Assembly (NCBI GenBank): GCA_028691175.1
Contig: JAQUZU010000100.1
Span: 1-6,788, forward strand
Reading direction: 5' to 3'
Source: Candidatus Kapaibacterium sp.
Lineage (GTDB): Bacteria; Bacteroidota; Ignavibacteria; Kapaibacteriales; UBA2268
DNA: 6,788 bases
A program made the translations under genes and the position numbers. This document shows positions 1 through 5,607 of this stretch, in pieces. Position 1 is the first letter of the stretch. Each line of letters begins with the position of its first letter. The notes under the pieces were generated by a model. The model did no database searches. It was not told the origin of the DNA and worked only from the letters and a program-made list of their open reading frames with translations.

Positions 1-11
1 CGAATTTCCTT

Positions 12-791
12 TTAAAATGCTCTTACAATTTCGAGATTCAGGCGTCGTTCGATTTGCTTGCCGGAGGAAGCTTTTATATGTCCGAGCAAATCGCGCAACT
101 CGAGTTCAAGTGTTACTCCGTCTGCAATTGAGTATCGTATTGACGAGTTCAGCATCCCGCAATTTTCGAGAATGTCGTAATTCTTTTCGTCGAGATTGAA
201 ATTATATTCAAAATTTATTGCTAACCGCGAGCCGAGCGACTGTTCGCATCCGGCATAAAAATTAACGTTTTTATTGTCGGAATTCGGCTCAACCGAATAA
301 TTCAGCCCGCCATGTGCGGCAATATTGCCCAAAGCCCACGAGAAATTTTTGCTCACCGCAAGGAAAAACCCCGGCGACATTGTCTCGAAGCGTTTCAGAC
401 TTTTTATCCACGCGCCACGCCCCTGCGAATTGAATCCTATCGCGATTGCGGGAATAGTTCTATCTTCGTCGAGAACGCGAAATTTAATCGAAAATCCCGG
501 CATATTCTGAAATTTCATTGAACTGCGCCCGACAATTCCGGTACCGGAAAACGCGACTCCGAGATGGAAATTCTTGAATAGCGCCGCCTGAAAATCAACC
601 ATGATTCCGCCCGGAGTAAAACAGTTTGTATTAACCGAATATGTCCCTTTGGCGAGCATTCCCGCGGTCGGCATGTCGATAATTCGCTGCGACTCGATAC
701 TTGCTTTATCGCCGGCGGCACCCTGTGCGAAAATCGTCTGCACGCTGCAGATAAATCCGATAATCAGAATAATAATTCTATTCGTCCTCAT
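12..791 (-). CDS. Small outer-membrane beta-barrel protein, function unknown
   Basis: From the ATG at 791 this is a 259-residue protein with a signal peptide: basic MRTNR, a hydrophobic core at about residues 6-18, and likely cleavage near Ala22. The mature part begins with QRIIDMPTAGMLAKGTY (35-51). It then alternates hydrophobic and polar residues in short beta-strand-like segments (for example FHLGVAFSG, LAINFEYNF, VTLELELRD) and ends in Phe, the usual C-terminal signal of outer-membrane barrels. The RxIDMPTAG opening resembles barrel or YjbH-like proteins I recall from Ignavibacteria/Chlorobi-type genomes; that is memory, not a search. It overlaps the end of the upstream CNNM gene, so it is probably translated from the same mRNA. 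An in-frame ATG at 806 would add MRKKK. I prefer 791 because an AGGA lies 8 nt upstream of it. No catalytic motif is visible, and its cargo or role is unknown. Confidence 0.8.
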   Translation of the reverse strand: MRTNRIIILIIGFICSVQTIFAQGAAGDKASIESQRIIDMPTAGMLAKGTYSVNTNCFTPGGIMVDFQAALFKNFHLGVAFSGTGIVGRSSMKFQNMPGFSIKFRVLDEDRTIPAIAIGFNSQGRGAWIKSLKRFETMSPGFFLAVSKNFSWALGNIAAHGGLNYSVEPNSDNKNVNFYAGCEQSLGSRLAINFEYNFNLDEKNYDILENCGMLNSSIRYSIADGVTLELELRDLLGHIKASSGKQIERRLNLEIVRAF

Positions 792-2103
792 CTTCTTTTT
801 CCTCATCTTCGTTTTCGGTTTTAGTTAATTTCACTGTTTCGATCATCAAGTTCGAGGCAGCAATAATTTCCGCGGAATAGCCCGGAATTTCCAGGGTTTC
901 GCCTTTTTCCGGAATGCGGTCGATTTCGTTCAGAATCATTCCGCCGAGTGTCTCGTAATCGTCGCTTTCGGGGAGTGGCTCCGGCAAATCGTCGTTTATG
1001 TCTGCAATTGTAGCGGTTGCGCGAACGGTAAATTCTTTGTCCGAAGTTTGCTTGACGTTCGGAGATTCCTCGTCGTCTTCGTCTTGTATTTCGCCGAAAA
1101 TTTCTTCTATTATGTCCTCTAAAGTCGCTAAGCCCGCGGTTCCGCCGAACTCGTCGAGTACGATTACCATGTGGAGTTTGTTTTTCTGCATGTGGCGGAA
1201 AATGACGTCAATTTTCTCATTTTCGTCTACAAAATATGGCGGATGAATTAAATCTTTCAGCGTAGTCGAGTCTCGCTGCGTCAGAATGTCGATGATATTT
1301 TTAGAATAAACAATTCCGATAATGTTGTCGATATTTTTATCGTAAACAGGCATTCGCGAGAAGCCTTCTTCGAGGTATCTGTCTATAAACTGCTGGTTCG
1401 ACATCGTAAGCTCGACCCCGATAATTCGTCCGCGCGGCACCATAACCTGCTTAATCGGCGTTTGCGAAAATTCGAAAACGTTTTCCATCAGTTCGTGGTC
1501 GTTCGGAGCCAAAATACCCTGTTTCGAGCTTTCTTCGAGCAAATAGCGGAGTTCCTCCGTCGAATGTGCATGCGATTCCTCGGTAACAGCGGCGAAGCCG
1601 AAAAGCTTGATTAAATGATTTGCCGAAGAGTTCAGCAGCCAGATTGCCGGCTTGAAAATCAAATAGAAAATATGCAGTGGTGTGGAGATTCCGAGTGCAA
1701 TGCCTTCGGTTCGCTGTATTGCAAGCGATTTCGGAGCAAGTTCGCCAAATACGATATGAAGAATGGTTATAACGATAAACGCCGCTGGAAGGGCGACCTG
1801 GTGGCTTAATTCCGCTGTGAGCGGAATGCCGGCGAATGCCATAAAGTCGAAAATTATTCTTGCGACAACCGATTCGCCGATCCAGCCAAGCCCAAGGCTT
1901 GCCAGTGTAATTCCCAATTGCGTAGCCGATAAATATGCGTCCAAGTGGGTTATGATACGTTTCGAGAGTTTCGCGACCTTGTTGCCCTCGCGAATTTTCA
2001 GTTCGATCTGTGACGCTCGCACTTTTACTATTGCGAACTCGGAGGCAACAAAAAATGCGTTCATAAAAACGAGAAATACTGTAAGTGCTATGTCTAATGC
2101 CAT
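778..2103 (-). CDS. CNNM/CorC (HlyC) family membrane protein with CBS pair
   Basis: A 441-residue inner-membrane protein of the CNNM/CorC family, often annotated as hemolysin family or magnesium/cobalt efflux protein. Domains in order: an N-terminal CNNM (DUF21) transmembrane domain at about 1-175, with SEFAIVKVR (21-29), ATQLGITLASLGLGWIGE (60-77) and the signature HIVFGELAPKSLAIQRTE (116-133); a connector with STEELRYLLEES (181-192); a CBS pair at about 218-336, starting at VMVPR (220-224) and ending with LDEFGGTAGLATLEDIIEEI (316-335); a CorC_HlyC C-terminal domain at about 350-428; and a highly acidic tail from 429. Length and order are complete for the family. Some relatives move Mg2+ or Na+, but the ion here cannot be read from sequence. 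The gene starts 18 bp after recO with no clear Shine-Dalgarno, and its end overlaps the barrel gene. GldE of gliding bacteria is a related paralogue; nothing here singles that out. Confidence 0.93.
   Translation of the reverse strand: MALDIALTVFLVFMNAFFVASEFAIVKVRASQIELKIREGNKVAKLSKRIITHLDAYLSATQLGITLASLGLGWIGESVVARIIFDFMAFAGIPLTAELSHQVALPAAFIVITILHIVFGELAPKSLAIQRTEGIALGISTPLHIFYLIFKPAIWLLNSSANHLIKLFGFAAVTEESHAHSTEELRYLLEESSKQGILAPNDHELMENVFEFSQTPIKQVMVPRGRIIGVELTMSNQQFIDRYLEEGFSRMPVYDKNIDNIIGIVYSKNIIDILTQRDSTTLKDLIHPPYFVDENEKIDVIFRHMQKNKLHMVIVLDEFGGTAGLATLEDIIEEIFGEIQDEDDEESPNVKQTSDKEFTVRATATIADINDDLPEPLPESDDYETLGGMILNEIDRIPEKGETLEIPGYSAEIIAASNLMIETVKLTKTENEDEEKEDEDE
792..803 (-). promoter_or_regulatory. 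Ribosome-binding site inside the CNNM acidic tail
   Basis: On the minus strand AGGA (803-800) lies 8 nt before the ATG at 791, within a purine run. The same bases encode Glu/Lys/Asp codons of the CNNM protein's acidic tail. This supports the start at 791 over the ATG at 806, which has no AGG-type sequence in front of it. The site is inferred from spacing only. Confidence 0.45.
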
Positions 2104-2121
2104 ATTTTGCTATTTATTTAG

Positions 2122-2796
2122 TCAATAAACCGTATAGTGAAACCTGTTATCAACATGCTGCGAAAAATATTCGCTGAAAAAATTCAGTAGGCGAACTTTC
2201 TGCCTGCCGGTTAGTTCTGTCGTGCTTTGAGCAAGTGCCGTCCAATCTTCGCGGAATGCCGATTTTAGAATTTCTACTTCGTCGAAATCGAATTGGCGGT
2301 AGTTTATTCCGGCGGAGAGTTCGGGAGAACCGTTTTCGTCGATTATTATGTCAAAGCCCAGACTTTGTGCGAGAAGCAATTGGTGCTTCAAAAACAGTAA
2401 AAACGGATTAGCCGTTAAAAAATTTAAGTGAACCAATAATTGTACCGAAAAATCGAAAACATTCTTCGCCGGCAGTTCCGCACATTGCGTTTGCAATAGC
2501 GATTGCAGCATAAACACTGCGATATTGAGGTGTTTCTCCGAGTCGAAAATTTTATTTGTGGCTACGATTTGCTCCGAACGCGACAGCGTGTGCAATTCTC
2601 CCTGCGGCTTGAAATAGTATGAAATATTCGTTACACTGAGTATATCCGTACGCATTGTGACTTTGTTTTTCGAATTGCGCGCTCCCTTTGCCATCAAGCG
2701 CAGAATGCCCCTGTCGCCGGTGAAAACAGTCAGGATGTTGCTGGTCTCGCCGTGCTTCATTTTTTTTAAAATTATTGCGTCTGAGGAATTAATCAT
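2122..2796 (-). CDS. recO: DNA repair protein RecO
   Basis: A 224-residue RecO, which in the RecFOR pathway helps load RecA onto SSB-coated single-stranded DNA during gap repair and recombination. The N-terminal OB-fold is recognisable from DAIILKKMKHGETSNILTVF (6-25) and the following GDRGILRLMAKGAR (27-40), both hallmarks of the family. The rest is the helical domain, including PFLLFLKHQLLLAQSLGF (131-148) and the final FFSEYFSQHVDNRFH (206-220). No CxxC zinc finger is seen, which is normal for many RecO proteins. The reading frame stays open up to 2916, but the family start is MINSSDAI at 2796, and the extra 40 codons would run through both predicted promoters. There is no Shine-Dalgarno sequence before this ATG. 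It is the first gene of a minus-strand cluster with the CNNM protein. Confidence 0.93.
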   Translation of the reverse strand: MINSSDAIILKKMKHGETSNILTVFTGDRGILRLMAKGARNSKNKVTMRTDILSVTNISYYFKPQGELHTLSRSEQIVATNKIFDSEKHLNIAVFMLQSLLQTQCAELPAKNVFDFSVQLLVHLNFLTANPFLLFLKHQLLLAQSLGFDIIIDENGSPELSAGINYRQFDFDEVEILKSAFREDWTALAQSTTELTGRQKVRLLNFFSEYFSQHVDNRFHYTVY

Positions 2797-2827
2797 ATTG
2801 AAACGAAAAAGTTGAAAAAGAACTTTA

Positions 2828-2859
2828 CAAAAATAAAGATTTTTCTTGCATATATCAAA
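2828..2859 (-). promoter_or_regulatory. Predicted recO promoter, Bacteroidota type
   Basis: Read on the minus strand: TTTG (2859-2856), a 20-bp spacer, then TATTTTTG (2835-2828), an exact match to the -7 pattern TAnnTTTG. Transcription would begin near 2821, leaving a leader of roughly 25 nt before the recO ATG at 2796. The match is by eye against the published consensus and no start site has been measured. Confidence 0.55.
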
Positions 2860-2872
2860 AAATTCTCTTAAT

Positions 2873-2903
2873 TTTGAATTCTCAAATCGTGAGATGATAT
2901 TTG
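2873..2903 (+). promoter_or_regulatory. Predicted promoter of the tRNA-Asn array
   Basis: TTTG (2873-2876), a 19-bp spacer, then GATATTTG (2896-2903), which matches TAnnTTTG at all but the first base. A start near 2910 would leave about 15 nt before the first tRNA at 2926, which is sensible for a tRNA operon. The -33 box overlaps a small inverted repeat, TTTGA-ATTC-TCAAA (2873-2886). Confidence 0.5.
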
Positions 2904-2925
2904 AAACAGAGTGCAAAAGTATTAT

Positions 2926-2999
2926 TCCTGAGTAGCTCAGTTGGTTAGAGCATCTGACTGTTAATCAGAGGGTCGGGGGTTCAAGTCCCTCCTCAGGAG
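2926..2999 (+). tRNA. tRNA-Asn (GUU), copy 1 of 4
   Basis: A 74-nt cloverleaf. The acceptor arms TCCTGAG and CTCAGGA pair perfectly, with G7-C66. The D-arm is GCTC/GAGC. The anticodon stem TCTGA/TCAGA encloses loop CTGTTAA with anticodon GTT. The T-arm is GGGGG/CCCTC around TTCAAGT, with one G-T pair. The discriminator base is G at 2999, followed by CAA, so CCA is not encoded. Confidence 0.97.
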
Positions 3000-3032
3000 C
3001 AAATGCACTCGTGCAAGTAAATTCGAAAATAT

Positions 3033-3106
3033 TCCTGAATAGCTCAGTTGGTTAGAGCATCTGACTGTTAATCAGAGGGTCGGGGGTTCAAGTCCCTCTT
3101 CAGGAG
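3033..3106 (+). tRNA. tRNA-Asn (GUU), copy 2 of 4
   Basis: Identical to copy 1 at every base except pair 7:66, which is A-U here (acceptor TCCTGAA/TTCAGGA). Both partners changed, so the stem stays fully paired. Anticodon GTT, discriminator G, CCA not encoded. Confidence 0.97.
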
Positions 3107-3140
3107 CAATTGCACTCGTGCAAGGTAATTCGAATAACAT

Positions 3141-3214
3141 TCCTGAGTAGCTCAGTTGGTTAGAGCATCTGACTGTTAATCAGAGGGTCGGGGGTTCAAG
3201 TCCCTCCTCAGGAG
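3141..3214 (+). tRNA. tRNA-Asn (GUU), copy 3 of 4
   Basis: Base-for-base identical to copy 1, including the G7-C66 pair. Anticodon GTT, discriminator G, CCA not encoded. It starts 108 bp after copy 2. Confidence 0.97.
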
Positions 3215-3248
3215 CAAATGCACACGTGCAAAATAATTCGAAAAATAA

Positions 3249-3322
3249 TCCTGAATAGCTCAGTTGGTTAGAGCATCTGACTGTTAATCAGAGGGTCGGG
3301 GGTTCAAGTCCCTCTTCAGGAG
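3249..3322 (+). tRNA. tRNA-Asn (GUU), copy 4 of 4
   Basis: Base-for-base identical to copy 2, including the A7-U66 pair. It is the last copy; its 3' flank no longer resembles the spacers and leads directly into a terminator-like hairpin. Confidence 0.97.
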
Positions 3323-3330
3323 CAAAATTT

Positions 3331-3358
3331 AAAGGGTCAAGTTTTTACTTGACCCTTT
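3331..3358 (+). terminator. Intrinsic terminator of the tRNA array, possibly bidirectional
   Basis: A perfect 11-bp inverted repeat, AAAGGGTCAAG (3331-3341) and CTTGACCCTTT (3348-3358), with a 6-nt loop TTTTTA. It begins 8 nt after the last tRNA and is followed by the T-rich GTTGTATTGT. On the opposite strand the hairpin is followed by AAATTTT, so it could also stop readthrough from the convergent ptsI gene, whose stop codon is about 130 bp away. Confidence 0.75.
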
Positions 3359-3488
3359 GTTGTATTGTATACTTGTATTTGTGTATATGGAATCAGTGAG
3401 CATAAGATCACTATCGCTTAATATAAGCGGAAGACTTTCAAACCAATACTTTTTCTGTATCTAGAGGTGTCGATTTTGTGCAATAAAA
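3359..3488. other. Intergenic region between the tRNA array and ptsI
   Basis: 130 bp of AT-rich convergent intergenic DNA with no supported gene. It contains two short inverted repeats: AGTGA/TCACT around 3395-3412, and CGCTTA-ATA-TAAGCG at 3415-3429. Either could form a weak hairpin in the ptsI 3' untranslated region, but neither has a T-run. Confidence 0.5.
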
Positions 3489-5207
3489 TCAGGACAATAA
3501 TTCCATGACTTCTGCCGGAGAGTCGCAATGCAGAACCTGTTCGGCAAGTTTTCCGGCGGCGGCATAGTTGGTCTGGCGAATGCGTTTTTTGGTTTCGAGA
3601 TGAATTGATGGCGAAATACTCAGCTCGTTTATGCCGAGTCCGATCAGCAATTCGGTCGCCGCGATGTGCCCGGCAATCTCTCCGCAGACACAAACCTTTA
3701 TTCCGGCGTTTTGTGCAGCCGTAGCGGTGAGTTTTATGAGCTTAAGTACGGCAGGGTGGAACGAGTCGAAATTCTCCAATACGAGATCGTTTGTGCGGTC
3801 TGCGGCTAAAGCGTATTGCGTCAGGTCGTTAGAACCGATGCTGAAGAAATCTACATGTTTGGCGAAGTTTTCGCTCATGAGTGCGGCGGACGGAGTTTCT
3901 ACCATTATTCCGAGCGGCATATTTTCGTCGAAGACGCTACCGGATTCACGGAGTTCGGCTTTGCATTCTTCGATTAATTTTTTTGTCTCGAATACTTCAC
4001 TCAGGCTGATTATCATCGGAAGCATAAAGCGCACGTTTTTATTTCCGGACGAACGCAGGATAGCACGGATTTGCGACTTGAAAATGTCCTTGCGGTGCAA
4101 TAGAAAACGGATACCGCGCAGTCCGAGTGCGGGGTTTGCCTCGTGGAACGGAATTCCCTCGGAAAATTTATCGCTGCCGATGTCGAATGCACGAAACGTA
4201 ATCGGATCCGGATAGGCGATGTTTGCCATTTGCAGGTACCAATCGAATTGGACTTTCTCGCTCGGGATTTTGTTTAGCGAAATAATCAGGCTCTCGGTGC
4301 GCACCAGTCCGACGCCGTCGGCTTTTACTTTTGCAGCGGTTTCGATGTCCTGGTCGGAGTTGATGTTTGAAAGCACGAGAATTTTGTGTCCGTCCTGAGT
4401 TTCGGATTTCAGCGTGCGCAGTTCGGATAAACGTGCACGGTGCTCTTCTTCGATTGCTTTTTTCAGTTGATAGGAACCAATTGCTTTGCTGTCCGGATTA
4501 AGCATTGCCCAGCCGGAATAGCCGTTGATAATTACTTCGCTGCCGTTTTTCACTTTTGAGGTGGCGTTGCTTATTCCGATAAGCGTCGGAATTTCAAACG
4601 AACGCGCCATAATCGAAAAGTGTGCCGTTATTCCGCCGACTTCGGTGATTATTCCGCCGACTCCGGCTTCCTTAAAGTGAACAAGTTCGGTCGGTGTAAC
4701 GGATTTTGCAACTACGATTGTGCCTTTTCCGATTTTATAATAAATATTTTTATGACGCAAAGTCGATAGGAGGCGGTCTTTTAAATTCTCTATGTCAATT
4801 GCACGATCGCGGATAATCGAATCTTTTGCGGAAAGGAAGAATTGCTTTTGCGTATCGAGATATTGAGTGATTGAACTTTCCACCGTGAAGCCCAGGGCGA
4901 TCAATTTGCGGATTTCCTGCAAAAGAAAATCGTCTTTTATCAGCTGTAAGCTGGTTTCGATTATGGAAGTTACGCTCGAATGCGATTTCTCGAGCAGGCT
5001 GACAGTTTGCTCGTATTCGCGAATTACTTCATCGATTGCGTTATTGAAGCGCTCAATTTCTGCCGGAATTTTATCTGCAGAAATTTTTTCATCCGGAACA
5101 ATTACGGTTTCTGCTTTCAGGACAATTGCCTTGCCCATGAACATTCCCGGCGACGACGGAATTCCGTTTAATATTTTCGGTGCTGCATTTGTTTTTGCGT
5201 TCTTCAT
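3489..5207 (-). CDS. ptsI: PTS enzyme I (phosphoenolpyruvate-protein phosphotransferase)
   Basis: A 572-residue cytoplasmic enzyme I, close to the usual length of about 575. It takes phosphate from phosphoenolpyruvate onto a histidine and passes it to HPr, the first step of the phosphotransferase system. Domains in order: the N-terminal part with the HPr-binding helices (about 1-145); the swivelling phosphohistidine domain, with GGITAHFSIMAR (191-202) carrying the acceptor His196; and the C-terminal PEP-binding barrel, with R303 (LVRTES), R339 (FRAFDIGSDK), GIMVETPSA (433-441), SIGSNDLTQYALAADR (456-471) and catalytic Cys508 in CGEIAG. Substitutions relative to common sequences are RTES for RTEF, DIGSDK for DIGGDK and AGH for AGD after the cysteine. 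The frame is open upstream to 5357, but that stretch overlaps the preceding gene. The ATG at 5207 gives the family start KILNGIPSSPGMFMGKA. No HPr or EII gene lies in the window. Confidence 0.94.
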   Translation of the reverse strand: MKNAKTNAAPKILNGIPSSPGMFMGKAIVLKAETVIVPDEKISADKIPAEIERFNNAIDEVIREYEQTVSLLEKSHSSVTSIIETSLQLIKDDFLLQEIRKLIALGFTVESSITQYLDTQKQFFLSAKDSIIRDRAIDIENLKDRLLSTLRHKNIYYKIGKGTIVVAKSVTPTELVHFKEAGVGGIITEVGGITAHFSIMARSFEIPTLIGISNATSKVKNGSEVIINGYSGWAMLNPDSKAIGSYQLKKAIEEEHRARLSELRTLKSETQDGHKILVLSNINSDQDIETAAKVKADGVGLVRTESLIISLNKIPSEKVQFDWYLQMANIAYPDPITFRAFDIGSDKFSEGIPFHEANPALGLRGIRFLLHRKDIFKSQIRAILRSSGNKNVRFMLPMIISLSEVFETKKLIEECKAELRESGSVFDENMPLGIMVETPSAALMSENFAKHVDFFSIGSNDLTQYALAADRTNDLVLENFDSFHPAVLKLIKLTATAAQNAGIKVCVCGEIAGHIAATELLIGLGINELSISPSIHLETKKRIRQTNYAAAGKLAEQVLHCDSPAEVMELLS

Positions 5208-5233
5208 TTTTTCCGGATGAATATGTTTAAAAA

Positions 5234-5473
5234 TTATTTCTTTTCGTTTTCGATTATTTTCATTGCATTGGCAACTTTTTTCTCGATATAGCCGAAGAAG
5301 AAAAATGCCGCAATTCCCACTACAAACAGCAAGATTGCCAGCAATAAAAATCCCCAATACGGTGGTTTTGTATACGAATATGCAACCAAGAAAAGTATCC
5401 CGGCGATGATAAATGAAGCGGTGGTAAGAATTTTGCCGAATACTAAATTTTTCTGTATGTTCTTATCTGACAT
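5234..5473 (-). CDS. 79-residue two-helix membrane protein, function unknown
   Basis: I do not recognise this family. From the ATG at 5473 (MSDKNIQKNL) the protein has two clear hydrophobic helices, at about 14-33 and 40-61. They are joined by a short turn, SYTKPPYWG, and followed by a charged, probably cytoplasmic, tail rich in Lys and Glu. A purine stretch AAAGAAG precedes this start. The frame is open to 5542, but the added residues have no preceding ribosome site and extend through AT-rich spacer DNA. ptsI follows 26 bp downstream on the same strand, so the two are probably co-transcribed. A regulatory or accessory link to the PTS is possible but unsupported. No strong promoter match was found in front of it. 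Confidence 0.7.
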   Translation of the reverse strand: MSDKNIQKNLVFGKILTTASFIIAGILFLVAYSYTKPPYWGFLLLAILLFVVGIAAFFFFGYIEKKVANAMKIIENEKK

Positions 5474-5567
5474 TATCTTCTTTTGAAAAATAAAAAAAAT
5501 ATAGACGCGAGAGGATAAAATATAGTGTAAAATTACGAACAAAAAATCTGATACGCCGAAGTCCTCC

Positions 5568-5592
5568 GCGAGCGGATACAGTATCCGCCCGC
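5568..5592 (-). terminator. GC-rich hairpin after the nuclease lipoprotein gene
   Basis: GCGGATAC (5572-5579) and GTATCCGC (5581-5588) form a perfect inverted repeat about a single base. In RNA the innermost bases would open into a loop. After one A/C mismatch the pairing continues with GCG/CGC (5568-5570 and 5590-5592). It starts 16 bp beyond the lipoprotein stop codon. On the minus strand a T6 run follows only about 20 nt later (5546-5541), so it is an imperfect terminator. It could instead be a dispersed palindromic repeat. Confidence 0.4.
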
Positions 5593-5607
5593 ATTGGTTT
5601 CGGTTAG

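Larger units (their letters stand above)
2926..3322 (+). repeat. Tandem 107-108 bp tRNA-plus-spacer repeat, four tRNA copies
   Basis: The units begin at 2926, 3033, 3141 and 3249. Each is a 74-nt tRNA-Asn, followed in the first three units by a 33-34 nt related spacer that contains TGCAC-NN-GTGCA and AATTCGAA. Copies 1 and 3, and copies 2 and 4, share their 7:66 pair. This pattern suggests that a two-gene unit was duplicated, or that the copies are homogenised by recombination. Confidence 0.85.

Noticed and set aside
1763..2128. 121-codon open frame on the plus strand opposite the CNNM gene
   Set aside because: It lies antisense to a well-supported conserved gene and shows no recognisable domain. 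The other plus-strand frames (for example 3631-4215 and 4867-5220) are antisense shadows for the same reason.
2797..2916. N-terminal extension of recO by 40 residues
   Set aside because: RecO proteins start at the OB-fold, matching the ATG at 2796. The extension is AT-rich, does not resemble the family, and covers the predicted promoters of both recO and the tRNA array.
2926..3322. CRISPR-like array (regularly spaced repeats)
   Set aside because: The repeated 74-nt unit is a complete tRNA-Asn cloverleaf and the spacers are related to each other, unlike CRISPR spacers.
2926..3322. tRNA genes as an integration (att) site
   Set aside because: No integrase, no partial tRNA fragment and no foreign-looking DNA is present on either side; the array is complete and flanked by ordinary genes.
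3395..3429. Two short hairpins as ptsI terminators
   Set aside because: The stems are only 5-6 bp and have no T-run on the minus strand. The 11-bp hairpin at 3331-3358 is the better candidate for both directions.
3418..3693. 91-codon minus-strand frame overlapping the end of ptsI
   Set aside because: It is an out-of-frame shadow of the ptsI 3' end, with Arg/Cys-rich composition and no support as a gene.
5208..5357. N-terminal extension of ptsI by 50 residues
   Set aside because: It would overlap most of the 79-residue membrane protein in another frame. Enzyme I length and the conserved first motif fit the ATG at 5207.
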